Program-made: the position numbers and the translations under genes
The notes under the pieces: generated by a model
Told to the model about the DNA's origin: nothing
Databases searched by the model: none
Seen by the model: the letters and a program-made list of their open reading frames with translations, nothing else
NCBI GenBank assembly: GCA_003427395.1
Contig: BFEA01000216.1
Coordinates: 600,227 to 636,378 of the forward strand
Source: Chara braunii
Taxonomy: Eukaryota > Streptophyta > Charophyceae > Charales > Characeae
Length of the DNA stretch: 36,152 bases
Direction of reading: 5' to 3'
Shown: one piece after another, positions 9,721 to 19,480 of the stretch
How the letters are laid out: every line of letters starts with the position of its first letter
How positions within the stretch are numbered: position 1 is the first letter of the stretch

Positions 9721-10704
9721 ATTAATTGAATTTATTTTGTTTGACGAAAACCATTCTTAGACTTAATATGAAAGTTTTTTGGTTAAGGATAAGTGAACTG
9801 AATTCGTTTTCTTTGACTATAATTATGCTTGAAATTCCTCCTCATTTTTTATGCTTAGTGAAGCCTTAATCGACATTTATTAACTTGAAGTTTCACAAAG
9901 GTTTTGAGCCTATCGAGTTGTTTGCATGGTTCACATGGTTGGTGAACTTTTCCTTTGCCTTATGTCATTTGGATCCTCACTACAAGCGAGTAGTGTTTGC
10001 CGATGACACCCACCAAACAACACAAGCTACTTAGATAGTCCACCAATCAATTTGATAGACATAGTAACACAAATAAATCAATTAGTACCATGTCTACCAG
10101 CTAGGCTATCTAGGCTGCCTATGCCTTGCCTGAATGGTGTGGCTAGGGAAACTCCAAGCGGGGTCTTGGTAAGGTCTGAAACAACCCAAATGCATAAAAC
10201 AAAAAAAAAACTCAAAAGTCTTTGGGACAAGCTCAACCCCTCTTAAACCCCCTGTACTCCGGACAAAGTCACATACAACTTGTGGCTAACAGTCACTATA
10301 CTTTCACACCTGCTCAAGTGAGGCATCGCAAAAATGATGAACGGCAAACCCGGATTTGAATACGTCTCTGGGTAAAGAAATGCCACTCTATAAGGAAAAA
10401 AAAAACAAAAATATGCTCAAGTACCTCAGGTGGTTAAACCCATACAACTGACAAAGATCTCACATCGGTTAGTCTGCTAGCCTAAATGGATGGACTAAAA
10501 ATAGGCATCTGCAATACTTCTATTCAAATTCAGATGTTTCTTTGTTGTGGACCATGAATTTTCGAACGGGTCACAATAAGGTGGATAGTTAACGGGACAT
10601 ACTCAGTATCAAACAATCAGGACAATGACAGATCAAATGACTTCAAATACACACATGCGTACATAACTTCAATGACACTTAAGAAAGCAGACGTGTAAGT
10701 CTGC
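9721..10704. other. AT-rich intergenic DNA, no gene
   Basis: I see no protein family, RNA or clear repeat here. A short frame at 10052-10246 has no recognisable features. Confidence 0.5.
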
Positions 10705-10776
10705 CACACACACACACACACACACATACACACAAAGAGGGAGAGAGGGAGAAAGAGAGAGAGAGAGAAAGAGAGA

Positions 10777-10842
<66 letters not shown>

Positions 10843-10889
10843 AGAGAGAGAGAGAAAAAAAAAAAAAAAAAAAAAGAGAGAGAGAGAGA
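10705..10889. repeat. Compound (CA)n-(GA)n-(A)n microsatellite
   Basis: A CA run (10705-10734) passes into a long GA run with a few GGGA and AAA interruptions, an A run at about 10855-10875, and a last GA block. The 124-residue minus-strand frame over it is a Ser-Leu artefact of the GA repeat. Confidence 0.95.
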
Positions 10890-11772
10890 CAGTTCCTTGT
10901 GCTTCCAGGGGGCTCAGTTACGCTTTGACAATGAGACTTGGATGTACTTCTAAGACAAATGGACAAATATGACAAATGAACAAATTGACAAATGGTAGAC
11001 AAATGATAAAACAGGTATTCAACAACCTGGTACACAACTTGACAGATGACCATAATGCCATTATCCCATTCAAACTTTCAAACCACTGACATTCAAGAGT
11101 TTAATTAGTAAAAGATGAAAGCAATGAATGGCAATGCACTTCCTAGAAAACAAAATGAGCTGGTACACAAATTACTTCAATAACTGTAAAAAATATATAA
11201 TAACAAGGGTCTCTTTATCTCGAATTTATGATCTTCTCGACTCTCCTCCGTCATATCAATAAGAGTTTTGTTAGAGCCTCTTCTACAACAAGAAGTCTCC
11301 AAAGCAGTTTCCAGGTTGCCCTGCAAACTGCGATTTCCAACTTGGATTTGTAGTACTTTCTTATCAGTTATAATATCCCAAACGACTTCTTATGTAGCAT
11401 CCAAAGTAACTACTTTTGTCACATAAGTGCCTACTAAAAATGATGTTGCTGATGTTGGCAATGTTGTTCATATTATCATTGAGCATCAATCTTGCTCCCT
11501 CTTGCTCTTGGCGATGCTGATGAGCCACCCGCTTAGGACATCCACCTATACGTCATGCAGCCCTTTGTTACATTTTTATTTTTTTTAAACATCACATGCA
11601 TAAGGAAGGAAAGCAAATGAACATGAAATGGAGAAATTCACAAATTGTAAGTAAAAACAGACTTAACGGCCTGAATGTTTGGGAGGAGTCGCGGCCCCTG
11701 AACGTTCAACCGTTCGGGGCGGGGTGTGGGCCTGTCCGACCAGGGATCCGGGGCTCGCCAAACCCCATTTAG

Positions 11773-11810
<38 letters not shown>

Positions 11811-12069
11811 TTAGTCAATTTGAAAGAGTTACTTCCACCGTTTGCTTGGGCTTCCATTCGAAGCTTATGTCAGTTATTCTTGTTTTCACTGTTTCACCTT
11901 CCAGCACTGGGCAGGTGTCAGACTCTACACAATGTCATCTGCGTACCACTTGGCATTGGCAGCCTCCTGCGTCTTTCAATAAACAGTCGCCACAACCTAT
12001 GCCCTATGCCTTGGAATGCATTTTCCATTTTTTTCTGATTGCTACCTAAGAGAATAAATCACTGACAAG
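10890..12069. other. Intergenic DNA or intron, with a 35-base T run
   Basis: No gene is recognised. A GC-rich patch at 11690-11760 containing CGTTCAACCGTTCGGGGC leads into a pure T run at 11775-11809. A good acceptor-like sequence (TTTCACTGTTTCACCTTCCAG, near 11888-11904) lies upstream of the filamin exon, but what follows it does not read as a filamin domain. If the filamin exon is genuine, part of this stretch may be its upstream intron. Confidence 0.4.
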
Positions 12070-12483
12070 GATGCATGCACGGTTGCTGGGCCCATCCTTT
12101 GTTGTTGCTCGAAGGTCCGATCTCTCCAAGGAAATCGACGGCCATGTTAACCAGCACGAAGATCGTGGCAGGAACAACGGGTATTGTGAATATCCGTGCA
12201 TACGATGAGGAAGACAATCCGCGCATAAGAGGGGGTGAAGGTTTCGAAGTTTCGGTTACCTATTTCAATAGCAGCAGCAGCACGCGCAGTGGAGGTGGCA
12301 ATAGCAATAGCAATAGCAATAGTAGGGATGGGGAAGGCGTTCCCAAGACCCCACCCATTGACATGGGGAATGGAAGCTACTACTTGTCATTTCGACTCAC
12401 TAAGGCGGGCATGTTCTTGGTTACAGTCATGTTTCAAAATCAGCCCGTCGGAATTCAACGGCTGGAACTGGAGGTTATTCCAG
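12070..12483 (+). CDS. Filamin-type immunoglobulin domain, single exon of a larger gene
   Basis: The translated segment from about 12123 (GPISPRKSTA) to the end (LELEVIPG) has the outline of one filamin/ABP280 Ig-like repeat. Near its start are VAGTTGIVNIRAYDEEDNPR and GGEGFEVSV. Near its end is the family's signature region, D-x-GNGSYYLSFRLTKAG followed by a VTVMFQNQPVG strand. Filamin repeats are beta-sandwich modules of about 95 residues used in actin cross-linkers and in extracellular adhesion proteins such as the plant gamete protein GEX2. The exon ends at a strong donor (CCAG/GTAAGC, GT at 12484). Its 5' end must lie after the in-frame TGA at 12063, and AAG/G at 12069 is one candidate acceptor. 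A Ser/Gly/Asn stretch (about residues 56-72), partly coded by an AATAGC microsatellite, enlarges one loop. No further exons could be placed with confidence. The gene identity beyond the domain is unknown. Confidence 0.65.
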
Positions 12484-12653
12484 GTAAGCACTGCTATACC
12501 CTTTCATACTAGTTAGTACCCCCTCCTCTCTCCCAAACTGTACAACCACCCCCTTACTAACATCTCCAAAGACTGTTACAGAACTACATCGGTACCGGCC
12601 CCTCCCTCTCACCCTTACCAAACACACCCAAAAGAATGCTCACAATGACAATG

Positions 12654-12690
<37 letters not shown>

Positions 12691-12718
12691 AGAAGAAGAA
12701 GAAGAAGAAGAAGAAAAG

Positions 12719-12773
<55 letters not shown>

Positions 12774-12774
12774 N

Positions 12775-12806
<32 letters not shown>

Positions 12807-12808
12807 AG
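12484..12808 (+). repeat. Intron with microsatellite cluster: AAC, AAG, CT and T runs
   Basis: After the donor at 12484 come (AAC)n at 12655-12690, (AAG)n at 12691-12715, (CT)n at 12722-12773, an unresolved base at 12774, a T run at 12775-12804, and then GCAG. The CT+T run followed by CAG reads as an extreme polypyrimidine tract and acceptor. The N sits exactly at the CT/T junction, so lengths here are unreliable. Confidence 0.7.
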
Positions 12809-13187
12809 ATAATATATCACGTAAAACACATTCCTGCAAATGTTCGCATGATTCTGTTAAAAAAAAAATAAAAATAAAAATCGAAGAAGATAAGGGGGTT
12901 AAAAAATTTTGGACCCACCCTTCCATGCACGCACGCACACACACATACACGCATGGTGGGAAGGGGTTCCTACCGTTCGATAGGCAACCTGCCCCCCTGC
13001 CTATAATTATTTTTTTAATCAAAAATATTTGCAGACTGTCGGTTCACACCCCATCACAAACCAGCAAAACATCCACGAAACAAAGAAAGGTCTGTCACAG
13101 CCAAAAAATACACTCCAGACACGCCGCTGGCACACGAGGCACAGCATGGCCGCCTAGTAACGGCCCCGACCACATATATATATATAG

Positions 13188-13429
13188 TCGGTGAAACTCC
13201 GACGAAACAGTTTGTCACAGCCCCTCGTTTGTTGTCCTCTTCTCTCTCTCTGCCTACGGTTTACCGGGCAGTTTTGTTTGTGACGATATATATATCTATT
13301 TGACGATATATATATATATATATATATACATATCATCAAACAGAGTTGCTCGGTAAACCGTGGGCAGGGACGGAGAAGTGGACAAGAAACAAGGGGCTGT
13401 GACAAACTGCTTGGTCAGAAATTCATCGA
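13188..13429. repeat. Foldback element with ~100-bp inverted arms
   Basis: The left arm (about 13188-13288) and right arm (about 13331-13429) are imperfect reverse complements with most positions matching. Paired landmarks are CAGTTTGTCACAGCCCCT/AGGGGCTGTGACAAACTG and CGGTTTACCG/CGGTAAACCG. The loop is a TA microsatellite. No target duplication could be fixed, because the left flank is itself a TA run. It may be a MITE or another foldback transposon, or a hairpin RNA source. Confidence 0.8.
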
Positions 13430-13504
13430 TTTATCAGGAGGCTATATCCTTAATAATATGCAGAATCCCTTAATTGATTACACTGTAAGTGAAGAATCCC
13501 CTAA

Positions 13505-14155
13505 ACAGGGAACCCTCCAGGCCTCGTCACGTAGGATTTAGCAGAACATCTTCACAGTGGAACTTTCACTACTCTGGCCGAGTGCGCCAACCACACCTCT
13601 CGTGAACCCCAACGACAAGATAGGGGCAACATGAAGCATAACTTTACCTTTGTCCAAGAGGGTGTCACCATCGTTGGACGGAGTATCCTCGTTGAGCTAC
13701 CAAACCACATGCGAAAGCTGCTCGGGTGCAATTGCAGTGGTGACCCAGCTGAGGGTGTTTCTCGTACGCTGTAGCATAGGGGGTACGCGAGGCCAAACGG
13801 CGACGTAGACCTTGTCGTATCCTCTACCCATGAATGAATACACACACAGTCGCAAGGATGACATGCTATGTGCTACTTATGACCACGAGGTCCTCAATGG
13901 TTTTGAGGATCTCTTCGACACTTAAGTGTCAACTCACACGTGTCTTGAGAGGTTAACTCTTGACGTTAAACAATCGCGAGTGTGATTGTCAGACCTACCC
14001 TCTTTTACATATTGCGGAGAAAAGTGGTAGGCGGGCTTCGATCCTTTGTGGTGACCAAACGTCTTTGACCCTGACAATGAGGCTCTATCATCGGAGACGT
14101 GGAAACATATTAAAGAGTTTGATTTTGATAGCCACCACGGACCTCAACGTCTAAT
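13505..14155 (+). repeat. Block A, copy 2
   Basis: Matches 1485-2470 and 15250-16015: GGAACCCTCC, CCGAGTGCGCCAACC, CGACAAGATAGGG, GTGTCACCATC, TGCAATTGCAGTGGTGACC, GTAGCATAGGGGGTACGCG, GTCGCAAGGATGACATGCTATG, CACTTAAGTGTC and GACCTCAACGTC. It is shorter than the other copies, lacking the part between the GTACGCG word and the GTCGCAAGGATG word, including the A-rich centre. Confidence 0.75.
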
Positions 14156-14279
14156 CATAAAATATAAAAAGAAGAAATAAAATGGGGGTTCCTTTTTCTC
14201 TCGGTGCAAATCTCCTCGATCCTCACACACGGTCAAAATAGACCGCTTGGATACGTCAACTGTAATCATATCGGGTTTA

Positions 14280-15245
14280 TAAGATATGAGGCGATCACTC
14301 TCACAATCACAGTGTGACTCCCTCCAAAATATACACATAATCACAGATAAGTCAAATTCAGACTTCAACTCACAAAACATACCTGCATTCACATCAAAGA
14401 TTCAACATCGAGAGACCACACACTACATGGAGTCAACTTCAACCACTATTTCCGCTCATACCCTTTCCCTTATTCACACAAGCCTTAAAGTTTGTCCAAC
14501 CGTCCAAACTAGAACACTCGGTCCTTTTTGAATGACCATTTTAAAAAAGTCCAGGTAAAAACTCTAAGAAATATTTTAACCCACAGGGGCTAACGCCTTA
14601 GGTTAAGTAGCGAGAATGCGTTTAGAGTTGAGTCGAAAACCGACTTTTTATCAAAAAATAACAGAAAACGGTCCTCATAGGATTGAGCCGGACCTAGTCA
14701 GATCTTGAATCGGAACGAAAAAAAAAGACATGTAACACAACGTAAACCAATTGCAAAACTAAACTTTAAATGTATGGAGAATAAATCCTCATACCGTATC
14801 TATCTCAATTTCTTCTAGAAGTAAGTCAAAAGTTTAATTTTACAAGATATCAGAATATTTGAAAAATTTTCGGCAGCATCCCCCCTGTATATGGCGGATT
14901 ACCAAAAATTTTCCTACCAAATATAATCTAACTTATTGAAACTAGGAGAATTTCAACAACATTTCCTCCAGAAAAAATGTCTTTTCATAATTTTTACTCA
15001 ACTGAATATCAAATATAAAAGCGATCTTTGACTTTACAGAGTCAAATTTTGTGTAACTCTCCGACTTAGCAAAAATTTGGGCAGCATCTCTTTTAGAGGC
15101 GTAAGTTTCTCATATTTTTACTAAGTCAGATATGAGTTCATAGAAAAAACATGAACTATGCCAAGAACAAATTTAACTAGCTTTTTAAATTTGTGAACAT
15201 TTCGACAACACATTCCTAAGAAAGCGTGTCTTTCCAAAATTTGTA
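14280..15245 (+). repeat. Block B and GGCAGC tandem repeat, copy 2, truncated
   Basis: Continues the copy 1 order: block B to about 14810, then about four units of the GGCAGC repeat (cores near 14874, 14955, 15080 and 15208). At about 15250, where a unit ends ACAATGTC, the sequence jumps straight into another block A start, GTCGAGAGCATCGG. Copy 2 therefore has no hairpin array and abuts copy 3. Confidence 0.65.
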
Positions 15246-15249
15246 CAAT

Positions 15250-15701
15250 GTCGTCGAGAGCATCGGTCCCGCAGGGGGACCCTCCGACCGCATCACACCG
15301 GATTTTGCAGGACTTCGTTGTAGAGCGAGGTTTGCCGCTCTAACCGAGTGCGCCAGCTGTACCTCTCGCGGGTCCCTACGACAGGACAGGGTCACGCGAG
15401 ACACATCTTACCTCCACCCGCGGGAGCTGTCACCATCCCTTGGGTGGGCGTATCCCCCCCGAGCAACCGAACCACGTGCGAAAGCTTTTCGTATGCAATC
15501 GTAGAGGTGGTCTGACTGAGGGTGTTTCTCGTTCGTTGTAGCACAGGGGGTGCGTGTGGGCAACACCCCTCAATCAGCCCCGTACGAGAATCGACACATT
15601 AGGGGGCTGAGGTCCCAAGCACGACTTGTCGTCGATCGACTAGGACGCAATCCACTCACCACGTGTTACACAAAAAAAAAAAAAAAAAAAAAAAAAAAAC
15701 N

Positions 15702-15732
<31 letters not shown>

Positions 15733-16015
15733 TAGTCCCTTCAGTGTCCGACCCATAACCTTTTAACACGGTAATCGGTTAGGCATCGCGCACGAGACTC
15801 AAGATAAAACCGCACGGGCGCTAGGCCTTTCTCATACCGACTAGCAATGCATGACTACACAAGCAGTCGCAAGGATGGCATACTATGAAGTGTCCATAAT
15901 CAAGCGGTTCTTCGTGGGTTCGAGTACCGCTTATGACAGTCGAGTGTTAGACTCGAAGTAACTTGAAGCACTACCCTTTCACGATATTGCCTGGCTGAAG
16001 GAACTGTCGTGCGGC
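15250..16015 (+). repeat. Block A, copy 3
   Basis: Very close to copy 1: GTCGAGAGCATCGG, GGGACCCTCC, CCGAGTGCGCCAGC, CGACAGGACAGGG, GGAGCTGTCACC, GGTGGGCGTATCCCC, TTAGGGGGCTGAGGTCCCAAGC and CTCCTAGTCCCTT. At the point where copy 1 has an A-rich stretch, this copy has a long A run (15672-15726) broken by C and an N at 15701, so its length is doubtful. Similarity to copy 1 fades after about 16015. Confidence 0.75.
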
Positions 16016-16284
16016 CTTTGCGGCACCTCCGGCCTTTAGGCCGAGTGTCCCTATGAGCAGCGCAAATAGGATCTGCGCGGGGGGTGATCCCTTCCATGTA
16101 GAGTCTAGGACCTGGAATGTCTTGGACAAGGACATCGAATCCAAGTCCAGGACTAACGTCCGACTAATAAATTTCTTTAAGAAGCATACCACAATAAAGG
16201 GGGTTTTCCTTCCTTTTTCAGTATTGACCCCACTTAAGCCCTTAAGCGTGGGCCCCTCAGGCCACGCGAACACCCAAACATAGG

Positions 16285-16359
<75 letters not shown>

Positions 16360-16362
16360 GGG
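16016..16362. other. Insert unique to copy 3, with (TA)n
   Basis: This sequence lies between the end of block A and the start of block B and has no counterpart in copies 1 or 2. It contains GC-rich GGCCTTTNGGCC-type words, CTTAAGCCCTTAAG (near 16235) and a pure TA run at 16291-16356. An 11-bp direct repeat, ATAGGTATGTG (16280-16290 and 16364-16374), flanks the TA run. No gene was seen. Confidence 0.5.
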
Positions 16363-17165
16363 AATAGGTATGTGACGATCACTTCTCACAATCACATAAA
16401 GACTCCTCACAACCATTATGGTTATGTTGGGCGGAGAGTAGTTTAAACAGTCAAATAGAAGTTTGTATGGTATCAGACGATCACTCTCACAACATTTGTG
16501 TAACTTGTCCATCCGTATTCATACAATATTCAGACTATCACCAAGCTCAATTTTGAGATCTTATAAGCATACCTGCAATCGTGCAGAGTTTAAACAACAA
16601 CACCTCACACACTAAGGGAGTCAACTTTACTGTTTTCTGCGACTCACACCCTGCCTTATGCATACAAGCCGCAACCAATTTCCACCATCCTTCAAATAAA
16701 GGTACTAAGTCTTTAGAAATGGCCACTTCAAAAGAAATATGGGTGAAAAACCCCAAGAAACATAAAAAACCACAAGAGTCAATGCCTTAGGTTGAGATGC
16801 AGAAGCAGGGAAGTTACGTCGTAAACCGACTTGTTATCAAAAGATAACAGATGAGTGATTCTTCGTAGAATCAGGCTGAACGAATCCAGCCTTCAATCAA
16901 AGTCGTAGATATGCACCATAGTCCAGACCAAAACAAACAAAATACTATGTTCAAGACAGATGGAGGGTAAACACCACTCCATAGCCCAACTTCCGTACTA
17001 ATATTCACCTCATCTCCGTAGGAAAAAGTGTCTTTTCAAAAATTCTCAAAGTAAAAAATAACTAACTATTTTCAGGTTTGTGAAAATTTTGACCACGCTT
17101 CCCGTACGAAAGGAGGCTACCAAGATTTATACAAAGCAGAAAATGCAAAGACAAAGTACAACTAT
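16363..17165 (+). repeat. Block B and short GGCAGC-type repeat, copy 3
   Basis: Matches copy 1 at GTATGTGACGATC, GTCAACTTTACTGTTTTCTG (16620), GGCCACTTCAAAAGAAATATGGG (about 16724, landmark only), CCGACTTGTTATCAAAAGATAACAG (about 16828) and TTCTTCGTAGAATCAGGCTGA (about 16859). The tandem repeat after it is reduced to one or two units (TGACCACGCTTCCCGTACG, near 17090). Confidence 0.65.
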
Positions 17166-17500
17166 ACTTGGGACTAACTTCTGACGCTTACTTGATAGTT
17201 AGAACTGGAGATAGTTTACATGATCCTCTTTTGAAGATGATATCCTTAGCTACCACTAGTTCTGATAGGGTCAGCCCTACTACATCCCAAGCTTCCCTCC
17301 CATCATCCATCTCACCTACCTATAGCTCCAGCACTCTGCGAGCATCTAAAGTAACTAAGCTATCAAACGATGCCCCAGACGAGTGTCCGCAAACATGCAT
17401 AAACAAACATCCCATTCAATCCAACATCAGTTTGATCCAAGTAGTTCGTTAATCTCTCAGTTCTTTTAAACCACAATAACCCCCCTTTCTTATGGCATAG
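17166..17500. other. Spacer before hairpin array 2
   Basis: A 94-residue plus-strand frame (17168-17452) is Ser/Thr-rich with no family match, and nothing similar is kept in copy 1. I do not call a gene here. Confidence 0.4.
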
Positions 17501-18850
17501 GATTAGACCGCCCCAACTTAGGGGTACGCCTAACCTGCCTAAGTAAAACAAATAGAGTACGCACAAATATAGCACGCACAACAAGACTGGTCCAACTTAG
17601 AGGTATGCCTAACTTACATGACAAAAATGTATGTCCAGACTGCCCCAACTTAGGGGTATGCCTGGCCCAACATAAACCGTGCACATAAAGCATATCACCA
17701 TACCGCCCTAACATAAGGGTACGCATGACTTCTGCTTAACTGACGACATGAAGCATAAGACTAGACTGCCCCAACTTAGGGGTATGCCTAGTCAGCCTCA
17801 AACGAAATTTACGTAGGGCATAGGATTAAACTGCCCCAACTTAGGGGTATGTCGAACCTGCCTAAACAAACACAAACGACGAATGGCCGGACCGCCCTAA
17901 CTTAAGGGTACGTCCAATCTACATAACGTCCACGACAAGGGCATATCGCGAGGCTGCCCCAACTTAGGGGTACGCCTAATTAGCCTAAACAGTTTAAGTT
18001 ACATAAGGCAATGCGACCAGACCGCACTAACTTAAGGGTACGCCTGGTCTGCTTGAACAACTACAAATGACGCATGACTAAGCCCCCCCAACTTAGGGGT
18101 ACGCTTAACGTCCGTGACAACATTTCAAACAACCATAAATACTTTTCACAAACTTTATAACTTTCCTTCTTCTTAGGCAGATGGTCAGACCTACCCAACT
18201 TAGGGAGACATCCAACCCTTCATTGTGTTTAGAAGGGAAAATAAAAGAACTTTATACTAACTGTCTGCCCCTTTTGTGTTATCACGAGCATAGAACTGAA
18301 CCGCCCTAACTTAAGGGTACGCTCAGTCTGCCCGGGTTACCTTCACTTTATACCCTTCATTTGTCTCTCTTCTCTTTTTGTTCTACCTGACTTACTTACG
18401 GACTTTCCCAACTTAGGGTGCCCGGTCTGCCAGATAATATAAGCTCATATAATACATGTATCAATTTTTTATACTTTGGTTGACCATTCAGTTCACAGCT
18501 TATGACTAAGCCGCCCCAACTTAGGGGTACGCTTAGGCTTATGCCTTTGCCCCCCCCGCGGTAGAAGAAAACACACAGAATCGGGACCATGCAACTTAGA
18601 ATGTCCCCAATCCTGTTCCAAGAACCCAAAAAGAAACATAAGGAATCCGAGCCTTCCCAACTTAGTATGTCCGTCCTCCTGTTCAGAAACCCCAGAAAAG
18701 AAACAGCAACTGGACCGTCCAACTTAGGATAGGCACAATCCTTAAAAAATCATGCAATCAGCCCAGCAAACATAAATCAAACACAACACTAAACCCACTC
18801 AACTTGGAGGGATTCAGCCTTGGGTTGACCCGGTCAAACGCATGCAAAAC
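17500..18850 (+). repeat. Array of covarying hairpins, array 2 (~18 units)
   Basis: Units recur about every 60-65 bases up to about 18110, then less regularly. The core is CCCCAACTTAGGGGTACGC or CCCTAACTTAAGGGTACG: the inner stem closing base pair changes from C-G to T-A while the AACTTA loop is kept. Outer arms are unit-specific but complementary: TTAG/CTAA (17503, 17530), CCAG/CTGG (17635, 17662), GACTAG/CTAGTC (17759, 17788), ACCAG/CTGGT (18016, 18044), TAAG/CTTA (18079, 18104), ACTGA/TCAGT (18295, 18323) and CTAAG/CTTAG (18506, 18532). Other units, such as those at about 17590, 17830 and 18190, have lost the outer pairing. It occupies the same place in copy 3 as array 1 does in copy 1. 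Confidence 0.8.
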
Positions 18851-19480
18851 GCCTTCCTCCCGCCTTTCCCCTTTTTCCCTTTTTTTTAATTCAAACAAAT
18901 TAGGTATATGACTTTCACACATAATTCATTCATTTCAGTTCACAGTGGCTCAAGGAATAAAGTACAAGCAATATAAAAAAAAAGAGTCTTTATCATAGTC
19001 CCAGTCATAAAAATGGTAATAGATTTAGGGGAATACGGGATCACACGAGTAAAGCGAGATTATACCTAAGTGTTCCCTGCCTTTAGAACCCCGCTTGGGC
19101 TCCGACAGAGCTCCCGCAATCGGTGGGTGGACCTCCCACAAGGTCTTGCTGCAGTCCTACGGGTTGCAATCCCGCCTGCCGCCTTCCTCTCGTAACCTAA
19201 GACAAGACGTAGAGTAAGAAGGGGCAGAAGGAGATAAGTCAGACTCTCGAGATCCAAGAGAGGGACAGACTCAACTTGCAGAAGAGGGCCTTGTAATCTT
19301 GAATCTTCTGAGGGCCCCGCAATGGCGACCAAATCACCGCCTGTACGCAGAATAAGTGACCCTCTGACGAGTTTCCAAGTCGCAACAATAACCCCCTTGT
19401 AGAGCCCAACCACTTCTTCAAGCAACAATGTCGTTCCCTCTGACCGGATCGCCGTTATGTAGCCTAGAAAGACCGTGTTC
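18820..19480 (+). repeat. Block D, copy 3
   Basis: Closely matches 4760-5440. It begins TTGGGTTGACCCGGTCAAACGCATG and continues through CAGAGCTCCCGCAATCG (19108), CTACGGGTTGCAATCCCGCCTG (19157), AGAGTAAGAAGGGGCAGAAG (19211), CTGAGGGCCCCGCAATGG (19308) and GTAGCCTAGAAAG (19458). The 162-residue minus-strand frame across it is not kept in copy 1, so I do not call a gene. Confidence 0.75.

Noticed and set aside
10679-11053. 124-residue Ser/Leu frame on the minus strand
   Set aside because: It is a translation of a GA/CA microsatellite.
11690-11809. GC-rich patch followed by a 35-base T run as a possible SINE
   Set aside because: No usable A or B box on either strand and no target duplication seen.
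12584-13022. Lys/Glu/Arg and Val-rich minus-strand frames
   Set aside because: They are translations of the AAC, AAG, CT and T microsatellites, with an N inside.
13461-13492. Possible micro-exon between TGCAG and GTAAGTG
   Set aside because: About 27 bases with no supporting coding continuity to the filamin exon; probably chance.
13572-13586. Perfect A box-like TGGCCGAGTGCG in block A
   Set aside because: No B box at a suitable distance, and the other block A copies (1612, 15345) have changed the TGGC part.
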